From JACNKV01 sp964645915 (GTDB lineage: Bacteria; Fidelibacterota; Marinisomatia; Marinisomatales; JACNKV01), in contig CAZYDH010000021.1 in assembly GCA_964645915.1 (NCBI GenBank), positions 1 to 29,324 of the forward strand: a stretch of 29,324 nt of DNA. Direction: 5' to 3'. Positions within the stretch are counted from its first letter, which is position 1. Every line of letters begins with the position of its first letter. Shown here piece after piece: positions 15,399 through 24,906 of the stretch. A program made the position numbers and the translations under genes. The notes beneath the pieces were generated by a model that saw only the letters and a list, made by a program, of their open reading frames with translations, had not been told where the DNA came from and searched no databases.

Positions 15399-17252
15399 AT
15401 GCAGGCAAGATTTTACATTGTTCTCTTTACAATCTTGGTACAAGGTTTTTCTATAGCCTCTCCTTTTGCTCCGGAGGATTCTGTTAAAACGTATTTTTGG
15501 GGGTTGATCAAGATTCCGCAAAACGCAGATCTGGTTTATGAAGATGGATATTTTTTAGATAAACTGCTTCACCCCAGAGAATTTAGCGAACCGATCACTT
15601 TTCTTCCGTTAGAGGTCAGTTATGGTGTAGGAATTAGTGGCGGAGGAGGTGAAGATCTGGATTTAATGAGAACCGGATGGATGAAGTTTGAAGAAAATCC
15701 CCCTTACTCTTTTGATGGTGGCCACATAGGAAACAGAATCGGTCATCAACTGGAATTAGATTTTTTAAAATTAAATCTCAGTCATTACATTTTAGGGTCA
15801 AGCTGGGCAGATATGCAAACCGGTTTATTTTTCCGTTATGCGTCAGTTTTTTTTCCTCCTAGTATTCCCGACAAAGATTGGCAAAACTATAATCCTTCCT
15901 GGAATGTGGTTGACAAAACATTTTCTCCTCGAGTCTTTACTTTGGGGATGAGTCATTCTTGGATTTATCAAAGTGCAAAATACTGGTTCTTTCACTGTGA
16001 ATATACATATGGTATTGCTACGGCTGATTTTTATCGTCATCGAGTGAACAAAAATTATGATTCAAAACCCAGCGGATGGGGACCGGCAACATCCTATTCA
16101 GCCGGGTTACGATTAATATTAGATCCGGGGATGAAAAACCGATATGCAGTCGGTGTTGACTTTAAACATGTTTATACAAAAATAAATCGTATAAAAGATG
16201 AAGACAATGTCACACCCATATCAAGATTTGACTTAGCCAATTTTGGATTATTCTTTTCGATAGACGTTTTCTATGGGGGAAAAAAGACATCAGGAGATAA
16301 AGGGAAAGAATATTATTACCATCGAGATTATATAAAAGCAGTAGAATCTTTTAGAGACTTTCTTCATCGATACCCAAGACATGCCAATCGGTACAAGGCG
16401 GAACGGTATTTACAGAAATGCATACCAAAGATTCCTTACCAACTGATGCGTGAGGGAATGAGTTTTGATGAGCGAAACTTAATAGACAAAGCTCTTGATC
16501 GATATTTAAAAGCACGTGTCATCGCCACCGATCCCAATATGTTAGCCAGTTTACAGATTCGCATTGATCAAATTGCTGACAAGCAAATATACGATGCAGA
16601 ATTGTTGATGGAAAAAGGATACCTTCAAAAAGCATTATCTATCATGGAAAAAGTAGTGACTTACTCTGAAAGAGGGCGAAAAGAACTTCCTCGTTTCCAT
16701 GCCAGAGTGATGTTGCGTGACGGAGAGGTAGCGTTAAATGCAGGATTCTACAAAAAAGCCATGAATCTGTTTATGAATGCGTTAAGAAAAGATACAGACC
16801 TGGCTCTTGAAGTTGGAATATTACAGCACCAAATTGCAGTGAAGTTAGTCGAGCAAGCGAACCAGATTACTGATCCGGAAGATATACGATTAGCAATTGA
16901 ATCTTTGGAAATGGCAGAACAGCTTTCCCTGTCATTTAGAAAATCCGACAGAGAAATATTAAACCAGTTAAAAGAAAAGTTAAAAATATCAGAACAGATA
17001 AAAGTGCAATCTGGTGTTTTCAACAAAATGGATGAAACCAGAAAAGAAATTGAAGAACAGAGAAAACCTAAAGCAAAAATTGGAATGACAATTCCGGAAA
17101 TACAGGAGATTTTGGGCAATCCTTCAGAAAAAATTCATAAACCTGATGTTGAAGGAGAAGATCATCAACTATGGATTTATCCAATGAAAGATGGAAAAGA
17201 ACTCCAGATTACCTTTTTAAATTTTATCGTTATTCGGGTTGAAATTCAATAA
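15399..17252 (+). CDS. Secreted barrel-like / TPR / BamE (SmpA-OmlA)-like fusion protein
   Basis: 617 residues in three parts. After a signal peptide (FYIVLFTILVQGFSIA), residues ~65-295 are aromatic, alternating strands (LPLEVSYGVGISGGGG, YSAGLRLILDPGM, FGLFFSIDVFYGG) like an outer-membrane barrel. Residues ~300-520 are helical TPR-like repeats (YYHRDYIKAVESFRDFLHRY, YLQKALSIMEKVV). Residues ~555-617 (KIGMTIPEIQEILGNP, then DHQLWIYP and ELQITFLNFIVIRVE) have the pattern of the SmpA/OmlA (BamE-type) domain. The likely location is the outer membrane or periplasm. BamD (TPR) and BamE are partners in barrel assembly, so having both folds in one chain is notable, but a Bam role is speculation. 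It converges with the AI-2E permease gene, 24 bases away. Confidence 0.65.
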   Translation: MQARFYIVLFTILVQGFSIASPFAPEDSVKTYFWGLIKIPQNADLVYEDGYFLDKLLHPREFSEPITFLPLEVSYGVGISGGGGEDLDLMRTGWMKFEENPPYSFDGGHIGNRIGHQLELDFLKLNLSHYILGSSWADMQTGLFFRYASVFFPPSIPDKDWQNYNPSWNVVDKTFSPRVFTLGMSHSWIYQSAKYWFFHCEYTYGIATADFYRHRVNKNYDSKPSGWGPATSYSAGLRLILDPGMKNRYAVGVDFKHVYTKINRIKDEDNVTPISRFDLANFGLFFSIDVFYGGKKTSGDKGKEYYYHRDYIKAVESFRDFLHRYPRHANRYKAERYLQKCIPKIPYQLMREGMSFDERNLIDKALDRYLKARVIATDPNMLASLQIRIDQIADKQIYDAELLMEKGYLQKALSIMEKVVTYSERGRKELPRFHARVMLRDGEVALNAGFYKKAMNLFMNALRKDTDLALEVGILQHQIAVKLVEQANQITDPEDIRLAIESLEMAEQLSLSFRKSDREILNQLKEKLKISEQIKVQSGVFNKMDETRKEIEEQRKPKAKIGMTIPEIQEILGNPSEKIHKPDVEGEDHQLWIYPMKDGKELQITFLNFIVIRVEIQ

Positions 17253-17276
17253 TGTAGAACGACAGATATTTTCAGT

Positions 17277-18395
17277 TTAGAGTAAATGCGCGTTTTTTGA
17301 AACAAATCTGACTTCTTGAATAATTACCTTTAAAATTCCAGCGGCAGGAACCGCAAAAAGCATTCCAAGCGGACCTAAAAGTGTCCCTCCGATCAATAAA
17401 GCGATCATCACAACCATGGGGTGAAGGCCAACACTATCACCGACTAAAATTGGCGTAATAAAATTATTATCAATTTGTTGAACAATGATGAACATGATGA
17501 TAATATCAAAAATGAAAAACGGAGAAGGAATCACACCAAAAAGGGTATGAGCAACAGCAACGTCACTTCCCAGATTGTTCATAAAAACGATGAGAATTGC
17601 AGGAATCATTCCAACAAAGGGTCCAACAAGAGGGATTAGATTCGCTAATCCCGCAATGATACCGATAAAAATGACCATGGTAATATTTGCACCAAGAAGA
17701 TTTAATATAAATAACCCAATGATGGACAAAACTGCAACACTTCCCGCTGCCAGTAATTGTCCATGCAGATAATTGGAGACTTGTTTTTCTATATTATAAA
17801 TCAGTCTAAGTCCAATTTCAAAGTAGCGGTTCGGAAGTAAAGTGGCAAAAGACCTTTTAAAATTATAATATTCATGGAGCAATATTATCGTAAAGATAAA
17901 GACCATGATCGATGTAAAAATAAATGAACCGATAGCCCCTGCAAAAGCAACAACACTTTCAAGTAATTGACCAATATTGGATTTTAATGTGTCTGCAAAG
18001 TTGGTGTTTTGAGGAAAAGAATCCTTCACAAAATCCGGTAAAGATGCTACAAACTTATGAAAGGTTGTATTCATCGTAGAAACGGTATTCTCTTCATTAA
18101 GTCGTTGTGAGAAATCTTGTACTTGTTCCATAAAGCCGGAAGCGAATCCGGCAAAGAATACAACAATTACGGTAATGAGTGTTCCGGATATAATAAAGAC
18201 ACTTAATCCTCTATTTCGAATTTTTCGTTCTAAAAAATCCGTTCCTTTCAGCATGATCGTTGTAAAAAGAAACGCGAATACCAACATAACAATTACCGTG
18301 GATATGTAAGGCCATATGATATAAACAAATCCAAGAATAAGCAGCCCAAACAGAATTCTGAGGAGAATGGTTAGCGGGTTAGCATGAGTACTCAT
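17277..18395 (-). CDS. AI-2E (PerM) family transporter
   Basis: 372 residues with about eight hydrophobic segments in the family layout: two or three at the N-terminus (LLILGFVYIIWPYISTVIV), a soluble segment (about 85-140), then the block QLLAAGSVAVLSIIGLF, GIIAGLANLIPLVGPFVGMI and the C-terminal LHPMVVMIALLIGGTLLGPL with GMLFAVPAAGIL. The motifs NLIPLVGP and GGTLLGPLGML are diagnostic of AI-2E/PerM/UPF0118 proteins. Members export autoinducer-2 or act as Na+/H+ antiporters; the substrate here is unknown. AAGGA stands seven bases before the ATG. It follows the cyclic-nucleotide-binding gene by three bases, so the two form one operon. Confidence 0.9.
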   Translation of the reverse strand: MSTHANPLTILLRILFGLLILGFVYIIWPYISTVIVMLVFAFLFTTIMLKGTDFLERKIRNRGLSVFIISGTLITVIVVFFAGFASGFMEQVQDFSQRLNEENTVSTMNTTFHKFVASLPDFVKDSFPQNTNFADTLKSNIGQLLESVVAFAGAIGSFIFTSIMVFIFTIILLHEYYNFKRSFATLLPNRYFEIGLRLIYNIEKQVSNYLHGQLLAAGSVAVLSIIGLFILNLLGANITMVIFIGIIAGLANLIPLVGPFVGMIPAILIVFMNNLGSDVAVAHTLFGVIPSPFFIFDIIIMFIIVQQIDNNFITPILVGDSVGLHPMVVMIALLIGGTLLGPLGMLFAVPAAGILKVIIQEVRFVSKNAHLL

Positions 18396-18398
18396 TGG

Positions 18399-18902
18399 TT
18401 ATCCTTTTTGAAGATTGGTGAGGAGATCGTTTGTTTTTCGCAATCTCTTTCCAATGACACGAGCCAAGTTTAATAACAATTTGTTTCCGAGTTCAGGGTT
18501 TCGCTCTAACAGAGAAAATAAATCAGGGCGAAAAAATCCTAATAATCTCGAATGATCAACCGATACGGCTGTAGCGGAGCGAATATCATCGTCTAACAGC
18601 GATAATTCCCCAAAAAATTCACCATTCCCTAATTCTGCCAGAATATTTTTATTTGGGTCACTACCATTCATGCAAATTTCAACTTTACCGGACAATATGA
18701 TGTACATCCCTTCGCCGGGAGCATTTTCTTTGAAGACAGTTTCTTCCGGTTTATAGGTTCTTTCATGGATTAGTTTTTCAACTTCACGGTATTCTCGTTT
18801 TGTAAGTCCGCGAAATACTGGAACTTGTTTTAAAGTCAAAACGGTTTCATTTTCCGTTGTGTTCCAACGGTTAAATATATTTGTCCAAAATGCGTTCTTC
18901 AC
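18399..18902 (-). CDS. Cyclic nucleotide-binding domain protein
   Basis: 167 residues consisting almost entirely of one CNB (CAP_ED) domain: VPVFRGLTKREYREVEKLI, then GEGMYIILSGKVEI, and the phosphate-binding cassette FFGELSLLDDDIRSATAV with its key Glu and Arg, then SRLLGFFRPDLFSLL. The C-terminal ~30 residues (ARVIGKRLRKTND) are a helix; no helix-turn-helix DNA-binding domain is seen, so it is not a CRP-type regulator. It probably binds a cyclic nucleotide and acts on a partner, perhaps the permease encoded three bases downstream. The ligand is not determinable. It is divergent from the EnvC-like gene across 160 bp. Confidence 0.85.
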   Translation of the reverse strand: MKNAFWTNIFNRWNTTENETVLTLKQVPVFRGLTKREYREVEKLIHERTYKPEETVFKENAPGEGMYIILSGKVEICMNGSDPNKNILAELGNGEFFGELSLLDDDIRSATAVSVDHSRLLGFFRPDLFSLLERNPELGNKLLLNLARVIGKRLRKTNDLLTNLQKG

Positions 18903-19005
18903 GATAAATCCTCAAAATAATTCAATAGAAAGTAATGAGAGGAAACAGGAAAAGACACAAATATTTTAATAGACTCATGATTTTATCGTTGAGTAAACTG
19001 ATATC

Positions 19006-19011
19006 TATAAT
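19006..19011 (+). promoter_or_regulatory. Possible -10 box upstream of the EnvC-like gene
   Basis: TATAAT lies 51 bases before the ATG at 19063 in the 160-bp divergent region. No good -35 hexamer stands at 16-18 bases, so this is weak. The same region must also hold the start signal for the cyclic-nucleotide-binding gene on the other strand. Nothing else was seen in it. Confidence 0.2.
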
Positions 19012-19062
19012 GATAATAAAACGCATTGCACTCCCTTATTTGACCTGGCTATTTTCTGAGCA

Positions 19063-20259
19063 ATGTTTCGTCAATTTTACATCTTATTAATCACCGCATT
19101 TTTCTTTGGTATTTTTGCGCAAAATCAATCCCGCAATTTTGAAGAAGAACTGCATTTTCAAAACAAGGCTGTTGAATCTCTGAAAAAAGAAATATTATCT
19201 ACTCGTGATCGGATAAAAAAAGAAGCCAACCGTGAAAAATCAACAGCACGACGAATTTCAGATTTAAGTGAAGAGATATCTTTGCTTGACAGATTGATCG
19301 GAGAATTAAAAAAAGAAGACAGAAAAGTTCGGGCTGAAATCACTCGATTAGAAGGTCAATTAACACAAAACAATCAAGAATTAGAATCGCTGCGCGACAG
19401 ATATGAAAAACGCGTGGTTGCTGCCTATAAAAAAGGAAAACTATCTCAATTAGAAAAAGTTCTGAGTTCTACAACTTGGAGACAGGCAATTTATCGAACA
19501 CATTATATTAAAATCATTTCAGATATTGAACATGAATTACAAGCACGAATCAAATCTTTGATGATAACAATTGGTCAGGATAAGTTGAAATTGGAAGCGG
19601 CTTTACGAAGAAATATCTCTTTAAAACGAGAGCAAGAACAACAACGTAAGTCGATGCGACAAAAGCGAATTGAAAACGAAAAACAACTTCAGAAAATAAA
19701 AAAGAATAAAGTTGAGTTAGCCAGTTATTTGGATGAAAAACAAGCCGGATTAAAGCAATTAGAAGAAGTTCAGAAAAAGATATTAGAAGATAAAGCAAGA
19801 TACGAACGTGCTGAAAGAATTCGTAGGCAACAAGAAGCATTAAAATCAAAAAGTTTCTCAGAATTAAAAGGGAAGTTAGCTTGGCCTGCAGAAGGACGAG
19901 TTATTGCAAAGTTTGGGCGGCAATGGAACCCAAAGCTAAAAACAACAACTGAAAATCCGGGAATCGACATAAAAGGAAAACCAGGATCAGAAATTCGTAC
20001 AGTCTTAAATGGCGTTGTTACAACGATTACTTATATTCGAGGTTATGGTACGACCATCATTGTTGATCATGGTGGTGGTTTTTATACGGTTTACAGTCAT
20101 GTGACAAATATACAAACAAACATCGACAGTGAAATACGTGGTGGAGATGTCATTGCATATATGGGAGACTCAGGATCGGTGAATGGAGCAATGCTCCATT
20201 TTGAAATATGGGGAAACAAAGGAAAGTTAAATCCTGAGAAATGGCTAATAAGAAAATAA
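19063..20259 (+). CDS. EnvC-like murein hydrolase activator (degenerate LytM/M23)
   Basis: 398 residues: signal peptide (FYILLITAFFFGIFA), a long coiled coil (about 25-255, charged heptads such as RISDLSEEISLLDRLI), and a C-terminal M23/LytM domain (about 272-398, AWPAEGRVIAKFG onward). In active M23 peptidases zinc is held by H-x3-D and by HxH; here the first His is Asn298 (NPGIDIKG, D302) and the first His of HxH is Met377 (MLHFEIW, H379), while His346 (YSH) remains. Two ligands are therefore lost, as in EnvC/NlpD-type activators that turn on cell-wall amidases during division instead of cutting peptidoglycan. No separate SD is seen. The 3' end overlaps holB by 19 bases. Confidence 0.85.
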   Translation: MFRQFYILLITAFFFGIFAQNQSRNFEEELHFQNKAVESLKKEILSTRDRIKKEANREKSTARRISDLSEEISLLDRLIGELKKEDRKVRAEITRLEGQLTQNNQELESLRDRYEKRVVAAYKKGKLSQLEKVLSSTTWRQAIYRTHYIKIISDIEHELQARIKSLMITIGQDKLKLEAALRRNISLKREQEQQRKSMRQKRIENEKQLQKIKKNKVELASYLDEKQAGLKQLEEVQKKILEDKARYERAERIRRQQEALKSKSFSELKGKLAWPAEGRVIAKFGRQWNPKLKTTTENPGIDIKGKPGSEIRTVLNGVVTTITYIRGYGTTIIVDHGGGFYTVYSHVTNIQTNIDSEIRGGDVIAYMGDSGSVNGAMLHFEIWGNKGKLNPEKWLIRK

Positions 20260-21404
20260 ATTCTGTTTTCTCTCTTCAGCCGAAAATATCCAATTCTTTA
20301 CTCAGATTGGTTCGATCAAATCGTGTTGGAAGTGCTTATCTTTTCTCCGGTCCGCGAGGAGCCGGGAAGGAAGCTGTAGCCGCAGAATTTGCAGCACTGT
20401 TGAATTGCGAAAGTATAACTCAATCCGGTCGATGTCAAACATGTGCATCGTGTTTGCGATCGAATCAATATCAACACGAAAATATAAAATTTGTCGTTCC
20501 GCTACCGACAGCTCAAAAAGATAAAAAATCTAAGAATCCGTTACATGGATTATCAGTCGATGAATTAAATTATTTAACCGAGTCTTTGAAAAAGAAATCA
20601 AAGGATCCGTTTTATAAAATTCGTGTTCCTCGATCGACGAGAATTTTGTTAATGTCCGTACAAGAATTAAGAAACACACTTTATTTAAAAACACTAACAA
20701 ATGGTAAAAAGGTTGTTTTGATCTTTGATGCACATCTTTTATCCGCCGGACAGGGTGAGAGCGCAAATGCGTTATTAAAAATCCTTGAAGAACCACCGAT
20801 GAATACGACGTTGATTTTGGTAACAGATCATAAATCGGAGTTGTTGCCAACGATCATTTCAAGATGCCAACAAGTCGATTTTCCTCCAATTGCTTCGGAT
20901 GTTGTCATTCGAGAATTGATATCACGCGGGGTGAGTCAAGAGAGTGCTGAGTTTATTTCGGGGATAGCAGAAGGTGATATGTATCGCGCACTTTCACTTT
21001 CTCAACAATCAAAAGAGGACACCCTCAAATTAGTGAAATCGTTAGTGCAGATCACCGGATCAAAAGATGGAGCGGCGTGGAAGAAATTCATTCATGATTA
21101 TGGTAAAATGGTAAGGTACAACCAAGATGAATTCCATTTTCATTTTTATTTGCTTCAACTATGGTTTAGAAGTGTGAATCGTTACAAAATGGGGTTAACC
21201 GATCAACTGCATTTAGATGACCTGCAGGATGATCTAAAAGAATTTACTCATCAATTTCCGAATGCAGATTATGCAGAAATTGACCATGAGATTGAAAAGA
21301 TATTTTTAGCAAATGACCGAAACTTATTTATGCCATTGGTTTTAACAAATTTGCTGATTAATATTCAAAAAGAATTAAATGGGAAACACAATGTCAAACA
21401 ATAA
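20241..21404 (+). CDS. holB: DNA polymerase III delta' subunit (clamp loader)
   Basis: 387 residues. The AAA+ P-loop (GPRGAGKE, 37-44) is followed by a four-cysteine zinc motif (C56, C65, C68, C71) typical of clamp-loader subunits, by ANALLKILEEPP, and by the sensor ISRCQQVDFPP with the SRC motif. These show DnaX/HolB family membership. Length and single-copy position fit delta', not DnaX, which would be longer with a C-terminal tau/gamma extension. An insertion of ~55 basic residues after the zinc motif (KDKKSKNPLHG onward) is longer than in E. coli. It acts in the replisome to load the beta clamp. The start overlaps the envC-like gene and the end overlaps metG. Confidence 0.85.
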   Translation: MANKKINSVFSLQPKISNSLLRLVRSNRVGSAYLFSGPRGAGKEAVAAEFAALLNCESITQSGRCQTCASCLRSNQYQHENIKFVVPLPTAQKDKKSKNPLHGLSVDELNYLTESLKKKSKDPFYKIRVPRSTRILLMSVQELRNTLYLKTLTNGKKVVLIFDAHLLSAGQGESANALLKILEEPPMNTTLILVTDHKSELLPTIISRCQQVDFPPIASDVVIRELISRGVSQESAEFISGIAEGDMYRALSLSQQSKEDTLKLVKSLVQITGSKDGAAWKKFIHDYGKMVRYNQDEFHFHFYLLQLWFRSVNRYKMGLTDQLHLDDLQDDLKEFTHQFPNADYAEIDHEIEKIFLANDRNLFMPLVLTNLLINIQKELNGKHNVKQ

Positions 21405-23280
21405 ATATTATATAACCACTCCAATATATTACGCGAACGATGAACCTCACATCGGTCATTCTTATACGACAATATTGGCGGATGTATTGACAAGATATCA
21501 TAAATCCATTGGGGAAGAAACGTTTTTCCTCACCGGTTTGGATGAGCACGGATTAAAAGTCCAGCAAGCTGCTGAAGTTAATAATATTGATCCTCAAACG
21601 CATTGTGACCAAATGGCACCAAAATGGAAAACCCTTTGGGAAAAACTACACATTCAGTATAGTGATTTTATTCGTACAACTGAACCTCGACATGAAAAAG
21701 TAGTTCAGAGTGTATTAGAGAAAGTGAATGCTGCCGGAGATATATATATTGATGAATATGGCGGTCATTATTGTGTGGGTTGCGAACGATTCTACACAGA
21801 AAAAGAGCTCGAGGATGGAAAGTGTCCTCAGCATGAGAAAGAGTTAGAGTTTATCACCGAGAAGAATTATTTTTTCAAAATGAGTAAGTATCAACAAAAA
21901 CTCATTGATCATATCCATGCCAACCCGGAATTTCTTCAACCCGAACACAGGAAAAATGAAATCTTGGGGTTTTTACGCCAACCACTTGAAGATTTATGTA
22001 TATCCCGCCCTAAAAGCCGTTTAAGTTGGGGAGTCGAACTTCCATTTGATAAAGATTATGTTACCTATGTTTGGTTCGATGCATTATTAAATTATGTTAC
22101 AGGACCCGGTTATGGCAGCGACATGGATTCATTTGAAAAATGGTGGCCTGAAGCGATCCATTTAATAGGAAAAGATATTTTGATGACACATGCGATCTAT
22201 TGGCCAACGATGTTGATGTCAGCAGGGATTCCATTACCTAAAACTATTTTTGCGCATGGATGGTGGTTGATGGAAGAATCAAAAATGAGCAAATCATTGG
22301 GGAATGTGGTTAATCCAATGGAATTAATAGATGAGTACGGTGTGGATCCGGTGCGATATTATCTTATGAGAGAAATGGTGTTAGGTCAAGATTCGAGCTT
22401 TACAATGGAATCGTTTATTAAACGGTACAATAGCGATCTTGCTAATGATTTTGGGAATTTGTTGAGTCGCGTAAGTCGACTGATAGAGAAAAACTTTGAT
22501 GGAAAACTACCTGAATATCACCAACCAACTTCTGCTGAAGATGAGATCAAAAAAAATGGAGAAAGCACTGCTGAAAAAGTAAATAAACTAGTCAGTGAGA
22601 TGCGGATAAATGAAGCGATAGAAGAAACGATGCAATTCATTCGAAGTGTAAATCGTTATATGGAGCAACAAGCACCGTGGAAATTGGTAAAAACCGATAA
22701 AGAAGCCGCAGGTAGGGTGTTGATGACGGCTGCAGAAGGTATCCGACTGGGAGCGGTGTTATTAGAACCGGTGATGCCAAATCGAACAGAAATTGTGCTG
22801 AACACTCTGAATACCAAAAACAAAACATTGCAATGGGATGGTTTAATCTCGGGAAGTGAATTGAAAAAACATTCCTCACTATTCCCAAGAATTGAGATTG
22901 AAAAAGAAGTAAAAGAGAAAACGAAAACCAAATCTGAGGAAAAAAAGGTGGAAAATGTAATTACCTTTGATGACTTTTTAAAAGTTGAGTTAAAAACAGC
23001 TAAAGTTCTAGAAGCTGAAAAGGTCGAAGGAGCCGATCGTTTATTAAAACTTCAGATCGATGTTGGAGGAAGTTCGCGTCAAATAGTTGCAGGAATTGCA
23101 GAATTTTACACTCCGGACGATTTATTGGAAAAAATGATCGTGATTGCAACCAATTTAAAACCTGTAAAGATTCGTGGCATAGAATCTAACGGTATGCTTC
23201 TTGCTGCTAAAAAAGGGAAAAAACTTACACTGATCACGGTTGAAGATTCTGAGATTGGTAGCGGTGTTTCAGTCGGATAA
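21391..23280 (+). CDS. metG: Methionyl-tRNA synthetase with C-terminal tRNA-binding domain
   Basis: About 629 residues; charges tRNA-Met. The class I signatures are present: the HIGH motif (EPHIGHSYTTIL, near residue 20) and KMSKS (ESKMSKSLGNVV, near 300). A zinc-type CVGC...CPQH set sits in the connective insertion, the anticodon-binding helical domain follows, and the last ~105 residues form the EMAP/Trbp OB-fold domain (FLKVELKTAKVLEAEKVEGA to GIESNGMLLAA). This is the usual bacterial form with the fused dimerisation domain. I prefer ATG 21391, preceded by GGGA; ATG 21379 adds four residues. It overlaps holB and is followed by tatD after three bases. Confidence 0.95.
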   Translation: MSNNKYYITTPIYYANDEPHIGHSYTTILADVLTRYHKSIGEETFFLTGLDEHGLKVQQAAEVNNIDPQTHCDQMAPKWKTLWEKLHIQYSDFIRTTEPRHEKVVQSVLEKVNAAGDIYIDEYGGHYCVGCERFYTEKELEDGKCPQHEKELEFITEKNYFFKMSKYQQKLIDHIHANPEFLQPEHRKNEILGFLRQPLEDLCISRPKSRLSWGVELPFDKDYVTYVWFDALLNYVTGPGYGSDMDSFEKWWPEAIHLIGKDILMTHAIYWPTMLMSAGIPLPKTIFAHGWWLMEESKMSKSLGNVVNPMELIDEYGVDPVRYYLMREMVLGQDSSFTMESFIKRYNSDLANDFGNLLSRVSRLIEKNFDGKLPEYHQPTSAEDEIKKNGESTAEKVNKLVSEMRINEAIEETMQFIRSVNRYMEQQAPWKLVKTDKEAAGRVLMTAAEGIRLGAVLLEPVMPNRTEIVLNTLNTKNKTLQWDGLISGSELKKHSSLFPRIEIEKEVKEKTKTKSEEKKVENVITFDDFLKVELKTAKVLEAEKVEGADRLLKLQIDVGGSSRQIVAGIAEFYTPDDLLEKMIVIATNLKPVKIRGIESNGMLLAAKKGKKLTLITVEDSEIGSGVSVG

Positions 23281-23283
23281 AAT

Positions 23284-24048
23284 TTGAAGCACCTCACTGA
23301 TTCTCATTGTCATTTGTATTTTAAAGGATTGGTCGATGACCTTTCCGCAGTTTTAGCACGAGCCAAAGAAGCAGGTGTTAGTCGAATTATCTGCCCGGGG
23401 ATCAATGTTCAATCTTCCAAAGAAAGTATCGCCATAGCTGAAAAGCATTCGGAAGTGTATGCAACTGTTGGGATACATCCGCACGATGTCGAAGATGCTC
23501 CTGACGACTACATATCCAAATTGAAAGAGTTAGCTAAACATCCTAAAGTTGTGGCAATCGGTGAAATCGGTCTGGATTATTTTAGAGATTATTCCGACCA
23601 TACCGTTCAGAGACGGTTGTTTAGAGAACAGATCGAATTAGCAACACAACTGAAGTTGCCAATTGTATTTCATAATCGAACCGCAGATAAAGATGTGTTA
23701 AATATTTTAAAGGATTCGGGTTGTCATAAAGGTGTCTCACACTGTTTTTCAAGTGATTTAGATACCGCAAAATCATTGATTGAAATGGGATTCTATATCT
23801 CATTTGCGGGGAATTTAACATATAAGAATAGCGGCTTAAATGAAGTTGCAATGGAGATTCCATTAGAAAAAATACTCCTGGAAACCGATTCTCCTTTTTT
23901 AAGTCCGGTGCCGTTTCGGGGGAAACCGAATGAACCATCCAGGGTTCGTGTCATCGCAGAAAAATTAAAAGAAATTAAAGGTTGTACCCTTGAGGAAATA
24001 GCCAGTACAACAAGCAGAAATGTAGAAACATTATTTCTTCTAAAATGA
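23284..24048 (+). CDS. tatD: TatD family metal-dependent deoxyribonuclease
   Basis: 254 residues. All TatD metal-site motifs are visible: DSHCHLYF at the start (H8, H10), IGEIGLDYFRD, VFHNRTADKD, SHCFSS and LLETDSPFLSPVPFRGKPNE. The family are TIM-barrel DNases/exonucleases involved in DNA and peptide-bond quality control; the gene is often beside metG and rsmA, as here. The start is TTG (23284), three bases after the metG stop; no ATG fits because the metal motif begins at residue 6. Use of TTG and no SD suggest coupled translation from metG. Confidence 0.93.
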   Translation: MKHLTDSHCHLYFKGLVDDLSAVLARAKEAGVSRIICPGINVQSSKESIAIAEKHSEVYATVGIHPHDVEDAPDDYISKLKELAKHPKVVAIGEIGLDYFRDYSDHTVQRRLFREQIELATQLKLPIVFHNRTADKDVLNILKDSGCHKGVSHCFSSDLDTAKSLIEMGFYISFAGNLTYKNSGLNEVAMEIPLEKILLETDSPFLSPVPFRGKPNEPSRVRVIAEKLKEIKGCTLEEIASTTSRNVETLFLLK

Positions 24049-24069
24049 AATTGTAAGAATCGTCAATTT

Positions 24070-24822
24070 ATGAAGACCAACCATCCTTTTCGGAAAAAAT
24101 GGGGACAAAATTTTCTAGCAGATACCAATTTGTTATTAAAAATTGTTAATGCTGTCAATCCTCAGTCGGAGGATAGAATACTAGAGATCGGTCCGGGAGA
24201 GGGGGCACTTACCAAAATTGTATTACCGTTGGTTTCTGAGATGGCTGCGGTAGAAATTGATCCGCTATTGATTAAGCATCTTCGATCTGTGGATGAATTA
24301 AAAGCATGTCATTTTATTCATGCAGATATACTGTGGACGGAACTTTCTACATTACCGATAAAGCAACCGGTTCGGATCATTGGTAACATTCCGTATAATA
24401 TTACATCACCGATTTTGTTTTGGCTTATCGAACAGAGAGAAAATTGGACGGATGCGTTTATGATGGTTCAAAAAGAAGTAGCAAATAGACTTACGGCAGA
24501 GGTTGGAACAAAAACGTACGGGCGGTTGACTGTGATGACTTCAGCCTTTTTGGAGGTTGAACAATGTTTTACTGTTCCTCCAACGGTATTCATTCCTCGA
24601 CCAAAAGTCGACTCTTCAATCATTAGATTAAAAAAGAGATCACCACCACTGATCCAAGAGAAGCAGTTCAAGAAATTTGAATCATTGGTGAGAGCAGCAT
24701 TTTCAAGCCGTAGAAAAATGTTGAGAAATACATTGAAGGGATTTGATATAAAAGAGGGGTTAATTGATCTATCGCGTCGTCCGGAAACATTGACCATTGA
24801 AGAGTTTATAAAATTATTGTAA
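24070..24822 (+). CDS. rsmA: 16S rRNA dimethyladenosine transferase
   Basis: 250 residues; dimethylates two adjacent adenines in the 3'-terminal helix of 16S rRNA (KsgA). Motifs in order: KKWGQNFLADTNLL, the SAM-binding ILEIGPGEGALT, AAVEIDPLL, the catalytic NIPYNITSPILFWL, the QKEVANRLTAEVGTK segment and PPTVFIPRPKVDSSIIRL. Length matches the family. Twenty-one bases follow tatD. The tatD-rsmA neighbourhood is widely conserved. No strong SD precedes the ATG. Confidence 0.96.
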   Translation: MKTNHPFRKKWGQNFLADTNLLLKIVNAVNPQSEDRILEIGPGEGALTKIVLPLVSEMAAVEIDPLLIKHLRSVDELKACHFIHADILWTELSTLPIKQPVRIIGNIPYNITSPILFWLIEQRENWTDAFMMVQKEVANRLTAEVGTKTYGRLTVMTSAFLEVEQCFTVPPTVFIPRPKVDSSIIRLKKRSPPLIQEKQFKKFESLVRAAFSSRRKMLRNTLKGFDIKEGLIDLSRRPETLTIEEFIKLL

Positions 24823-24906
24823 ACTATTTATTCAATGTTTTTTGTAATATATGAATTCTTTCGTAAATTACTGGGCTAATCTTGAACGAATATTCAAGGA
24901 GAATTA

